Assembly (NCBI GenBank): GCA_038230275.1
Contig: JBBRNO010000008.1
Span: 35,816-99,815, forward strand
DNA from: JANXXV01 sp038230275
GTDB taxonomy: Bacteria > Acidobacteriota > Terriglobia > Bryobacterales > Bryobacteraceae
Length of the DNA: 64,000 bases
Direction: 5' to 3'
Every line of letters starts with the position of its first letter. Position 1 is the first letter of the stretch. A model generated the notes under the pieces. The model did no database searches, had not been told where the DNA came from, and saw only the letters and a program-made list of their open reading frames with translations. Of this stretch, positions 25,601-32,487 are shown piece by piece. A program made the position numbers and the translations under genes.

Positions 25601-26021
25601 GCGTATTAAATGTCACATTCTTGTTCGCCGTCTGGGCATCGATGCCAACGACCGATGCGGTCACCTCCACGCTCTGTGAATTTTCGCCGACGTCCATGCG
25701 GGCGTCATATTGTGCGGTCTGGTTCACATTCAGCGCGATTCCGGAAGTGACGAACTTCTTGAAGCCGGCCATGGTGACGTTCAATTCGTATTGACCCGGG
25801 GCCAATTGGGAGAAGTTGTAGCGGCCCGTTTCGTCAGACTTGCTGTTGCGCGCGTCCCCGGTGTTGGTATTCAGGAGGCGGACTTCGGCACCGGAAACCG
25901 CGCTTCCGGAGGAGTCGGTTACGAGGCCCGTAACGTTCGCTGTGAATACCTGCGAGAGCCCCGGAAGGGCAAGAAGCAGTCCGAGAGATAGACGTGCCAG
26001 AAGCTGTTTCGTATTTAACAT
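22608..26021 (-). CDS. TonB-dependent receptor-like protein with carboxypeptidase-regulatory-like domain
   Basis: This 1137-residue outer membrane protein has a signal peptide (about 1-23), then a carboxypeptidase-regulatory-like beta-sandwich (about 25-110; VTGLVTDSSGSAVSGAEVRL, TDETGRYNFSQLAPGQYEL-type). A plug-like region (LNGGRDESSAILVDGVPI) and a very long beta-barrel with many aromatic strands end in MQFGLRAEF. It is of the Oar-like type abundant in Acidobacteriota. Function is probably uptake or surface binding of large substrates. The ATG at 26021 precedes the signal peptide; the 290 bases upstream hold no gene I can support. Confidence 0.88.
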   Translation of the reverse strand: MLNTKQLLARLSLGLLLALPGLSQVFTANVTGLVTDSSGSAVSGAEVRLLNTNTGDARNSKSDETGRYNFSQLAPGQYELNVTMAGFKKFVTSGIALNVNQTAQYDARMDVGENSQSVEVTASVVGIDAQTANKNVTFNTHDMVELPQSLRSPLLFVHATAGVNAVRQGIQPYMTDQNTNRFALNGGRDESSAILVDGVPIMAPGWGGAIAVPSQDAVAETQVVRQAYDTQYGKTDGGAVTLVTKSGSNTFHAAMFEFLRNDHFDANSWDNNKYGNGKTTFQRHQFGGNVGGPLWKSKKLFFFSAFEALKQAQPAPFVGTVPTAAMKQGDFSRVLNDDGSPVIIYDPFSTTVDSKGNYIRTPFAGNKIPSARMDPVGKAVANLFPDPNQSQLLSNGGLFSKAGKYASNYYKLDERVDWVRTDKNSIFGRITKAWQTDSIPIYLGKGADSTTGEKDPRYQIVLGDTWVPSPTWVVNLLVGFGRWHEDDTTASSGYVGSIGLPPSLIKQFQADTLPEFGFNNYSQLGYTEHNQNTRELSNIQINASKELHSHSIKFGGLFELGRLYTNDAYSGFFNFDSGLTSGPSAQTASDTSGNDIASLLLGTGASGSSPYNAQLSLSQRSYGFYANDTWRITRRLTFTYGARYEYQAPRTERYNRFNYFDFNATNPLSAKTGLNLKGGLVYGNPQMWNPDHNNLAPRGSIAYKITEKLVFRAGYGIFFQPTVAVANGPTDGFSTNTNWISTKGGDGLTPANLLSNPYPSGLNLPAGGSAGLLTEVGLSVNAASRLHPTGYVQSYSADFQFQTGANGVLEFGYTGVQGRKLLLGAANMNINQLDSKYLSMGSGLNVQVANPFFGVITDPNSVLSSRTVPQWRLLLPYPQFTRVNLSPDTPGSSSSFNALTVKYNHRFQAGLNLLVTYQWSKAIDNVSETQVWEIKNYTRDINHLDSERSISGHNVPQDFRAALVWELPVGRGKKFGSSLSGAANAALGGWRMSAIVRLADGLPLQFSASNSNSVYGYVVQRPNITSLPDLASGGQSINHWFNPAAVTRPAPFTLGTAPRYPGNIRTGALDSSDLLLSKEWRFFELYRLQFRAEAINVTNTPQYGRANTTVGNGNFGRVTGTYNAGPRTMQFGLRAEF

Positions 26022-26312
26022 GTGGGAAGGGTACTGGTGTGAGTAGAGCACTGGTGCTTGCAATGGGCAAGAGAATTCACCGTGAATTCGGGGGCCGGTT
26101 GGCCCGGTTTGGGATCGCTGCGAAATCTGTTTCTCTATCTTTATGAATATAGGCAACTAAGAACGTTTACGGTAGTCTAGCGGAATATCGTGTTACCGGC
26201 GGAATGTACAGCGTGAAGAGTACGTTACGAGGCGCTAAGCAGACGACTAATGGACGGTTGGTAGTTTGAAATCGGGGAGATCGTGACGTTTCAGCACAAG
26301 CAGGCAAACCAG

Positions 26313-27113
26313 CTATTCGCAATCGAAAAGACCCGCTTGTGGTGACCTTGTAGGATAGAAGAGTCCCACGATGATCCATTCGGCGGGATGCTGGTGCACC
26401 GTGCCGACGTAGAAATGCGTGTCGTACTTATCTATCATCTCCCGCTCGTACCGTAGTCGGAACTTGTTCTCCCATTCACTTTCACCGTATTTTTCGCTCC
26501 ACCTCCGCCACGATTCGCCCATCTCCCAATCGGTGCATGACAGGGCGTGCCCAGCACACTCCGAATCTTCGCATGTGAATTCGTATTTGAACTTGAAAGG
26601 AACCTTTTCAAGCTCGCCTTGCGGTCCATCCTGAAATAAGTCCCCTTGGCGAAGGATTCCAAGTTGCGATTCAGTCCAGGTGGAATCGCTTGCCTGTATA
26701 AGAAGTCTTTTGATAGACTTTGGTTTGAAGACGCCCAATGTGGGGTGCCCATGGGTATTTCGTTGCCGCTTCAGGTAACAAAGACTTGGGGAGCGGAGTG
26801 GAAACACATAATCTTTACGTGCTTTCCAGTGATCGTGAGTAGATAGTTCATCAGAGACAATCTGAATGGAATCGCCGCGAATCTTTAGGCTCTCAACCCG
26901 TCCATCCTTCGCGGGCGTGGTGTCTACTTCAATCCACTGATACTTTCTAAATCTTTTGTCCGTGGAAAGGAACCGGTAGGGAACAGGGAACAACCTCACA
27001 AATTGACCAGCATCCGTTATCGCGGCGGTGCATGACACTTCTACGCCTGTCTTGGCCGGGATGGGATAAGTACGTACTACAATCAGAACTCTTTTTCGGC
27101 TATATTCAGGCAA
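26313..27113 (-). CDS. Unknown protein of an AT-richer cassette, putative zinc site
   Basis: This 266-residue protein is not a family I can name. The N-terminal half has a conserved-looking core (KRVLIVVRTYPIPA, then CTAAITDAGQFVRLFPVPYRF). The C-terminal half has C181-x4-C186-x2-H189-x3-C193 followed by DWE, which could bind zinc, and a segment HFYVGTVHQHPAEWIIVGLF near the end. The start is a TTG at 27113 with a weak ribosome site; no in-frame ATG occurs before the conserved part. It is the third gene of a cassette after the zinc-ribbon and DUF488 genes. Its base composition is lower in G+C than the flanks, suggesting acquisition by transfer. Confidence 0.6.
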   Translation of the reverse strand: MPEYSRKRVLIVVRTYPIPAKTGVEVSCTAAITDAGQFVRLFPVPYRFLSTDKRFRKYQWIEVDTTPAKDGRVESLKIRGDSIQIVSDELSTHDHWKARKDYVFPLRSPSLCYLKRQRNTHGHPTLGVFKPKSIKRLLIQASDSTWTESQLGILRQGDLFQDGPQGELEKVPFKFKYEFTCEDSECAGHALSCTDWEMGESWRRWSEKYGESEWENKFRLRYEREMIDKYDTHFYVGTVHQHPAEWIIVGLFYPTRSPQAGLFDCE

Positions 27114-27129
27114 TATGGGCCCACAAATT

Positions 27130-27666
27130 CTATAAATCGAATCCCCTTAATCCCATTGACTCTAACGCAAGGAAGAGGCGATGTCTATGGCACTCCTGTG
27201 GGCACAGTTCTGTGCACATAAGCGCGGCAGGGTGTTCGATTCCATTAAGGAAGCGATGGAGGTTACCGCCAATATACGTAGCTACAACAGCTTCGTCATA
27301 CCACGTCCAGATCACATCGCGAGTACCAGCAGAAATAGCTTTGGCGCGGATGTCCCGGGGAACTCCTAATTCCGGCAAGTGCACATAGGACATCCCAAGA
27401 GATTCGATTGCGCGTCTGAGATTACCCTTGCTGAGTTCTGGCCGATACATACTTACTGCGTTTTGACGAATGTCCACCAGCGTCCTAACGCCGTTTACCA
27501 CGAGCGATTCTAGCAGATTCGGCGTGGTTCTTCCCGAATAGCCGAGCGTGAAAAAATCTGCCCCCTCTGCTGATCTTCCACTATTCCAAACCGCTTTATA
27601 TTCAGCCTGCTGCTTTGGTGCTGCACTGGGTAGACTAAGGCGGTTGACTTGTGGCATCAAACACAT
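27130..27666 (-). CDS. DUF488 domain protein
   Basis: This 178-residue protein has the DUF488 signatures: FFTLGYSGRTTPNLLESL, VRTLVDIRQN, YVHLPELGVP, and the Cys/His motif C151-T-E-L-C155-x3-C159-H-R. The family has no established biochemical activity; the invariant Arg and the C-x-E-x5-CHR motif look catalytic or metal/nucleotide-binding. The ATG at 27666 lies just after the TAG of the zinc-ribbon gene, so the two are tightly coupled. The stretch is AT-richer than its surroundings (one sampled 60-base line has 47% G+C). Confidence 0.85.
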   Translation of the reverse strand: MCLMPQVNRLSLPSAAPKQQAEYKAVWNSGRSAEGADFFTLGYSGRTTPNLLESLVVNGVRTLVDIRQNAVSMYRPELSKGNLRRAIESLGMSYVHLPELGVPRDIRAKAISAGTRDVIWTWYDEAVVATYIGGNLHRFLNGIEHPAALMCTELCPQECHRHRLFLALESMGLRGFDL

Positions 27667-27667
27667 T

Positions 27668-28021
27668 CTACTCGTTTTGTTCTTTCAGTTGCCAATGAAT
27701 AATACCTCCCGCATCTTTCTTTCGCTCTAAATTGATTTCTCTTTCTAGATTGTGAACCCATTGGTTGTTAGGAAACTTCTGCGGCAGCTTGGCGCGGGTC
27801 CTAATTTCCGTCCAGGTAAGTGGCGCTCCCTCGGCACGTAACGCCTCGGCGATCTTATCCCGAAAGTCTTCGTAGGTAAGCATCGATTTCCGGGGACGAT
27901 CCCAGTAGGGGCTCTTACAACTTGGGCATACCGCTGGCTCCTGATTGTAGTCACCGGGTATCCATTCGTGTTCGCAACGCTCGCACTTGTACCCCATCAC
28001 GGTGATTGGAATTCTCGCCAT
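27668..28021 (-). CDS. Small zinc-ribbon plus winged-helix-like protein
   Basis: This 117-residue protein starts with a zinc ribbon: C13-x2-C16 (YKCERCEHEWIP) and C32-x2-C35 (CPSCKSPYW). The C-terminal part (about 48-110) looks like a small helical DNA-binding domain (TYEDFRDKIAEALRAEG, LTWTEIRTRAKLP, WVHNLEREINL). A DNA- or RNA-binding or regulatory role is likely but inferred. A consensus AGGAGGT Shine-Dalgarno lies 8 bases before the ATG, stronger than most in this window. It is the first gene of the three-gene cassette. Confidence 0.75.
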   Translation of the reverse strand: MARIPITVMGYKCERCEHEWIPGDYNQEPAVCPSCKSPYWDRPRKSMLTYEDFRDKIAEALRAEGAPLTWTEIRTRAKLPQKFPNNQWVHNLEREINLERKKDAGGIIHWQLKEQNE

Positions 28022-28055
28022 ACAAATTACCTCCTAAGATAGCCGTCCGAGACTT

Positions 28056-28090
28056 TATATACTTGCAACTATATCCTCTGTAGGTATATA
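28056..28090 (-). promoter_or_regulatory. AT-rich inverted repeat upstream of the cassette
   Basis: TATATAC at 28056-28062 and GTATATA at 28084-28090 form perfect 7-bp arms separated by 21 bases. They lie 35 bases upstream of the zinc-ribbon gene start, where a promoter or operator is expected. Which protein, if any, binds it is unknown. Confidence 0.35.
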
Positions 28091-28413
28091 CGAGCTAGTA
28101 GCTGAACCGCCTTGCCGTAGAATTCTTGATCCACAGGATCAGCTTATCGCTTCGTAAACGCGATTGAATACTCTCAACATTTAGATTTACCCGTTATCGG
28201 CTAACGGGGGAAGTGAGGGTCGTGGTGTGACAACGGCAGTGGCGACGGTGGAGGTACCGATTAGACCGGGATCGTTTCCGCACTGAGGAGCCGCCGGCGG
28301 CTTTCGAGAAGCGTCGCAGAAAGTACGACCATGCATAGGCCATCTTTCGCCTTTTGTTCGCCATAACCCTCACGGCTACAACGAGATACGTAGAAAGCCT
28401 TAAGAAAAACTTC
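28091..28413 (+). other. Long leader between the cassette and mraZ, possible structured RNA
   Basis: No gene is visible. Three short perfect hairpins occur: TGATCC/GGATCA around an ACA loop (28128-28142), CCCGTTA/TAACGGG with loop tcggc (28190-28208), and the 14-base palindrome agccgccggcggct near 28290. None has a T-run that would make it a classical terminator. The stretch changes from AT-rich to GC-rich along its length, which may mark the edge of the acquired cassette. Confidence 0.3.
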
Positions 28414-28442
28414 TTGCGTTCAGAAAATACCTATGTGACAAT
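28414..28442 (+). promoter_or_regulatory. Possible promoter of the dcw cluster
   Basis: TTGCGT (28414-28419) and GACAAT (28437-28442) are separated by 17 bases. Each is a partial match to the housekeeping consensus. The position just before the MraZ boxes supports the call. Confidence 0.3.
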
Positions 28443-28448
28443 CTCTCA

Positions 28449-28483
28449 GTGGCCGGAAGCGGCCAGAAGTGGACAAAAAGTGG
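28449..28483 (+). promoter_or_regulatory. Likely MraZ operator (spaced GTGG boxes)
   Basis: GTGG, GCGG, GTGG and GTGG start at 28449, 28459, 28469 and 28480, spaced 10, 10 and 11 bases. MraZ proteins are known to bind direct repeats of a T/GTGG-type box with about 10-base spacing upstream of their own gene. The boxes end at the proposed GTG start of mraZ, so autoregulation of the dcw cluster is likely. Confidence 0.55.
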
Positions 28484-28962
28484 AAGAAATCGCCAAACCC
28501 GTTGCCGTTGAGCACCCTCGCGGGATCTATCCGGGCCGCATCGATGAAAAAGGCAGGCTCAAACTGCCTTCCGACTTCCAACAATTTTTGATTGCGATCG
28601 GCGAGAAGAAGCTCTTCTGCACGACCTTTGATGAGCGCATAGCTAGACTTTACCCGATTTCGAAGTGGAAAGAAACGGAGGCTCTGTTGAAGGAGCCGGC
28701 CGAAGATGCCGAAGCGGCCGAGGACTTGTGGTTCACGGCGATGGATTTTGGCGGCGATGCCGAGCTGGATTCGCAGGGGCGGGTAGTGATTCCGACAGAG
28801 TTACGCCGGGCGCTGAAGATTGAAGACAAGCCGGTTTACCTGGAGCATTACAAGGGTCACATCAACGTATTTGGGGAAGAGGTATACGCCGAGCGGAAGC
28901 AACGGGCGAGAGAGAACCGGGCTGGCGCGCTGAAGACATTCGAGAGAAAGGGGCTGCAGTAG
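28480..28962 (+). CDS. mraZ: MraZ, transcriptional regulator of the dcw cluster
   Basis: MraZ contains two AbrB/SpoVT-like halves. Both are visible: GRIDEKGRLKLPSDFQ and AELDSQGRVVIPTELR. From a GTG at 28480 the protein has 160 residues, near the family's usual length. Longer starts (GTG 28435, TTG 28354) would place coding sequence across the predicted promoter and the operator boxes, so I prefer 28480, although no good Shine-Dalgarno precedes it. The C-terminus carries a charged extension (ERKQRARENRAGALKTFERKG). It is the first gene of the cluster, with rsmH 9 bases downstream. Confidence 0.85.
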   Translation: MEEIAKPVAVEHPRGIYPGRIDEKGRLKLPSDFQQFLIAIGEKKLFCTTFDERIARLYPISKWKETEALLKEPAEDAEAAEDLWFTAMDFGGDAELDSQGRVVIPTELRRALKIEDKPVYLEHYKGHINVFGEEVYAERKQRARENRAGALKTFERKGLQ

Positions 28963-28971
28963 GCGTCATGT

Positions 28972-29832
28972 ATGCATTATTCAGTCCTGCTCAACGAGTG
29001 CATGGAATACCTGGCTATCCGGCCGGATGGCATCTACATAGATGCAACGTGTGGTCTGGGCGGGCACACGAGAGCTATTGCCGCGCACTTAAGCACAGGC
29101 TACGTGCTCTCTTCGGATCGCGATGCGGATTCGCTGGAAATGGCGAAGGCGGATTCCGCGGAGCTGGCCGGCAGGATCAAGTTTGTACACTCTCCGTTTT
29201 CGGGGCTGCAAAAGGCTGTGGCAGCGGCGGGGATTCCAGCAGCGGACGGATTGCTGGCGGATTTAGGGGTCAGCCGATATCAATTGACGGACGGCGAGCG
29301 CGGCTTCTCATTGATGACGGACGGCCCGGTGGACATGCGTATGGACCGCAGTCAGGAAACGACGGCGGGCGATCTAGTGAACTATTCAGCCGAAAAGGCA
29401 TTGGCCGATTTGATCTATCAAAACGGCGAAGAAAGGAGGGCGCGGAAGATAGCCAGAGCAATCGTTCGAGCGCGGCCGATTCGAAGCACTTTGCATCTCG
29501 CACAAGTGATAGAAAACGCCGCGCACCGGACGGGCCGTCTTCATCCCGCCACGCTTACCTTCATGGCTCTGCGGCTGGCCGTCAACGACGAGGCGGACGA
29601 GCTGGACAGCTTGCTGGAGGCGGCTCCGAAGCTGGTGAAAAGCGGCGGGCGCATCGTCATCGTGTCCTTTATGTCGCTGGAAGATCGCCGGGTCAAGCGT
29701 AGTTTTCAGGCGCTGGTACGCGAAGGCAAAGCAGTGATGCTGACCAAGCACGTGGTCAGGCCAACGGAATCGGAAACAAATGAAAACCCGGCGTCCCGGA
29801 GCGCAAAGCTGCGGGCGTTGGAAATGAACTAA
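28972..29832 (+). CDS. rsmH: RsmH, 16S rRNA (cytosine-1402-N4)-methyltransferase
   Basis: RsmH methylates C1402 of 16S rRNA using S-adenosylmethionine. The 286-residue protein begins HYSVLLNECMEYL and has the SAM-binding motif YIDATCGLGGHT, DGLLADLGVSRYQL, GFSLMTDGPVDMRMD and the late SFMSLEDRRVK (usually SFHSLEDR; His is replaced by Met here). It is slightly shorter than the usual 300-315 residues. It follows mraZ, its standard position in dcw clusters. Confidence 0.95.
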   Translation: MHYSVLLNECMEYLAIRPDGIYIDATCGLGGHTRAIAAHLSTGYVLSSDRDADSLEMAKADSAELAGRIKFVHSPFSGLQKAVAAAGIPAADGLLADLGVSRYQLTDGERGFSLMTDGPVDMRMDRSQETTAGDLVNYSAEKALADLIYQNGEERRARKIARAIVRARPIRSTLHLAQVIENAAHRTGRLHPATLTFMALRLAVNDEADELDSLLEAAPKLVKSGGRIVIVSFMSLEDRRVKRSFQALVREGKAVMLTKHVVRPTESETNENPASRSAKLRALEMN

Positions 29833-29857
29833 GTCAGAACGAAGGCAGAGAAGAACT

Positions 29858-30343
29858 ATGGCGACGCTAGCAAATATTTTCAACCAGTTTATGGATGCGG
29901 GCCGTGCGGCAGAAGCCGCACAACAGGTGTCGAGCCGCGCAGTAAGCGACGACTTCAAGCTGCGCCCGCTTCCGAACGAAGACGTTTACTTCTTCGTAAA
30001 AAGAATCGACAATTCACGCGTGGTGCGGCAGGCCGATCCGGGCGCCAGCGCCAAGAGCTGGAAGGTATTGGGTGCGTCGTGCGTATCGGCGGCGATGTTG
30101 ATTGGGATGCTACTGCCGAGCGCGTACGGATTGCTGGCCAGCTATCAACTGCACAATTTGCAAGCGGAGAATCAGCGTTTGAATACCGATCGCGGAAAAC
30201 TGGACCTGGAAGAAGCAAAACTGGTGAGCCCGGAACGGTTGGCGCGGCTTGCGGTGGATCAGGAGTTTGAGGATCCGAAGTCTGAGAACGTAATTTATCT
30301 GTCGCCGAAGAACGAAAGTTCGTTGGCACTGAACCGCCGGTAG
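29858..30343 (+). CDS. ftsL: FtsL-like cell division protein
   Basis: This 161-residue bitopic protein has a cytoplasmic N-terminus of about 65 residues, one membrane helix (about 70-90, LGASCVSAAMLIGMLLPSAYGLL), and a short coiled coil (LHNLQAENQRLNTDRGKLDLEEAKL). The end, SPERLARLAVDQEFEDP, is the usual FtsL/DivIC-type closing pattern. Sequence conservation in this family is low, so the call depends partly on its position between rsmH and ftsI. Its role is to bring FtsQ and FtsB-like partners and FtsW/FtsI together at the septum. Confidence 0.8.
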   Translation: MATLANIFNQFMDAGRAAEAAQQVSSRAVSDDFKLRPLPNEDVYFFVKRIDNSRVVRQADPGASAKSWKVLGASCVSAAMLIGMLLPSAYGLLASYQLHNLQAENQRLNTDRGKLDLEEAKLVSPERLARLAVDQEFEDPKSENVIYLSPKNESSLALNRR

Positions 30344-30377
30344 TCTTCATTAGATAGTTTTGCAAATAGGAGTTCCC

Positions 30378-32480
30378 TTGGACGCGCGCGCGGAGCCATT
30401 AGCCAACAGAAGGTTAAGGATTCTCGCGCGCGCAACTTTTATTTGGGGGCTGCTGATTCTGGCCCGCCTGGTTTCCCTGCAGATCTTCCGTCACGACGAA
30501 TTCCAAAAGCTAGCGCAACAACAGCAGGACCGGGAAGTGGAGATTCAAGCGCCGCGCGGAATCATCTACGACCGAACGGGACGTCCGCTGGCGATGAGCC
30601 TGCCGGTGGATTCGGTGTGTATCAATCCATTGCGAGTGCCGGACCTGGCGCTGGCGGCGGATCTGTTGTCCCGTGTGCTTGAGATTGACGGCGATGTGCT
30701 GCTGGGCAAGATGGCTTCGGCGGTGGACAACCACCGCGGGTTTCTTTGGGTGAAGCGCAAGATCACGCCCGAAGAATCAGTGAAGCTGCGCAGCTACAAC
30801 CTGGAATGGGTGGAGTTTCGTACAGAGAGCCGCCGCTTCTATCCGAAAGACACGGTGGGCGCGAATTTACTGGGCGGCGTGGATCACGCGGAGAAAGGAA
30901 ACGCCGGCATCGAGTTGAGCATGAACGAACAACTTGAGGGGAAGCCGGGAGTGATGCGCACCACCTCCGATGTGAAGCAGCGAGTGGTGGAACTGCAGAT
31001 ATTCACCGATCCGCAACCGGGACGAGACGTGACGCTTTCGATCGACGAGCGGATTCAACACGTGGCCGAGCGGGAGTTGGCCAGTGGAATCGAACGGACG
31101 CACGCTAAAACCGGCAGCCTGGTAGTGATGGATCCGAAGACCGGGGAAGTGTTGGCGATGGCGAGCTACCCGAGCTTCAATCCGAATGTACCGCCGGTGA
31201 AGGGCGAGAGCTTGGATGCGCGAACGAATCTTCCGGTATCGAGCCCGTTTGAGCCGGGGTCGGTCTTCAAAGTGATTACGCTTTCGGCGGCACTGGAAAC
31301 TACCAACATCCGGCCGGGCACAATCATCAACTGCGGCAACGGGAGCATGACGCTGTTTAAGCGCGTGATTCACGACCATCATTCGTATTCGTCGCTGAGT
31401 ATGGCGGACGTGCTGGCGAAGTCGAGTAACATTGGCGCGATCAACATCGGGCTGCGAGTGGGTGAGAAGAACCTGTATGAATATGTGAAGCGCTTTGGTT
31501 TCGGCAAGAGCACCGGCATTCCTCTGCCGGGCGAATCGAGCGGTCGGCTTCGTCCGTTGAAGCAGTGGATCCCGAGTTCGATCGGCTCTATCGCGATGGG
31601 ACATGAATTGAGCGCAACCACGCTGCAGCTGGCCGCGGCCGCGGGGGTGATTGGCAACGGCGGGATGCTGGTGAAGCCGAGGATGACGTTGAAGCCAACG
31701 CGAACGGGCGAGAATGTTCCGGCGCCGATTGAACCATACGTGGAACCGGTACGTGTGCTGCAACCGCAAACGGCCATCACGATGCGGCAAATGATGGAAG
31801 GCGTTGTGCTGTTTGGCACCGGGAAGAAATCGCGGCTGGACGGCTACACGTCCGGCGGCAAGACCGGGACGGCGCAGATCTACGACGTGAAGGCGCACGC
31901 TTACACACATAAGTACAACTCGTCGTTCATGGGCTTTGCGCCGTTGAACAACCCGGCCATTGTTGTGGTGGCTACGTTGAACGGCACGGCATTGATGGGC
32001 GCGGATGCGGCGGCGCCAGTATTCAAAGCAGTGGCAACGGCGGCGCTGCGGTTCCTGGACGTGCCGAAAGACCTGCCGGATTTTGTGGCGAAGCCAGACG
32101 ATGGGAAGACGACGACGAACGATTTGGCGATTGCCGACCTGGGCGGCAGCAATCCGTTGGACGACGATGAACAGGCAACGCAAGTGGCGGGTGTGGGAGC
32201 GGCGGGACAGACGACTGCCGCGTCCGGCGCGCCGCGGATTCCGGCATCGGTGACGGGCCCGGTGATTGAAGTGCCGGCGGTGAGCAGCAAAGAAGCGGTG
32301 ATTAGCGGTCCGAGGACACCGAAGTTTGTGGGAAAGACATTGCGCGACGTATTGGAACAATCGGCCGCGCTAGGCATTCAGGTGGAATTTTCCGGGAGCG
32401 GCCTTGCCGCGGCGCAACAACCTGCGCCGGGCACCCCGCTGCGGCGAGGAGAACGCATCCGCGTACAATTTGCCCGCTGA
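30378..32480 (+). CDS. ftsI: FtsI/PBP2x-type transpeptidase with PASTA domain
   Basis: This 700-residue septal peptidoglycan transpeptidase has an N-terminal membrane helix (about 18-35), a dimerisation domain and a transpeptidase domain. The active-site Ser is 295 (S-V-F-K298), with S349-S-N351 and K495-T-G in SGGKTGTAQ. A single C-terminal PASTA domain (about 640-700, PKFVGKTLRDVLEQSAALGI) binds peptidoglycan or beta-lactams in other species; E. coli FtsI lacks it. The start is a TTG at 30378 with an AGGAG Shine-Dalgarno 5 bases upstream. It lies 7 bases before murE. Confidence 0.94.
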   Translation: MDARAEPLANRRLRILARATFIWGLLILARLVSLQIFRHDEFQKLAQQQQDREVEIQAPRGIIYDRTGRPLAMSLPVDSVCINPLRVPDLALAADLLSRVLEIDGDVLLGKMASAVDNHRGFLWVKRKITPEESVKLRSYNLEWVEFRTESRRFYPKDTVGANLLGGVDHAEKGNAGIELSMNEQLEGKPGVMRTTSDVKQRVVELQIFTDPQPGRDVTLSIDERIQHVAERELASGIERTHAKTGSLVVMDPKTGEVLAMASYPSFNPNVPPVKGESLDARTNLPVSSPFEPGSVFKVITLSAALETTNIRPGTIINCGNGSMTLFKRVIHDHHSYSSLSMADVLAKSSNIGAINIGLRVGEKNLYEYVKRFGFGKSTGIPLPGESSGRLRPLKQWIPSSIGSIAMGHELSATTLQLAAAAGVIGNGGMLVKPRMTLKPTRTGENVPAPIEPYVEPVRVLQPQTAITMRQMMEGVVLFGTGKKSRLDGYTSGGKTGTAQIYDVKAHAYTHKYNSSFMGFAPLNNPAIVVVATLNGTALMGADAAAPVFKAVATAALRFLDVPKDLPDFVAKPDDGKTTTNDLAIADLGGSNPLDDDEQATQVAGVGAAGQTTAASGAPRIPASVTGPVIEVPAVSSKEAVISGPRTPKFVGKTLRDVLEQSAALGIQVEFSGSGLAAAQQPAPGTPLRRGERIRVQFAR

Positions 32481-32487
32481 GATCAGC

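Noticed and set aside
28091..28413. RNase P RNA, tmRNA, SRP RNA or 6S RNA
   Set aside because: None of the conserved cores of these RNAs could be found in the leader, although short hairpins are present.
28354..28479. Longer mraZ starting at TTG 28354 or GTG 28435
   Set aside because: These starts would place the predicted promoter and MraZ boxes inside the gene and add residues that the family lacks.
30867..32360. Open frame of about 497 codons on the minus strand opposite ftsI
   Set aside because: It is rich in Arg and His, has no family pattern and is the mirror of a well-supported transpeptidase gene; GC-rich codon use keeps the opposite frame open.
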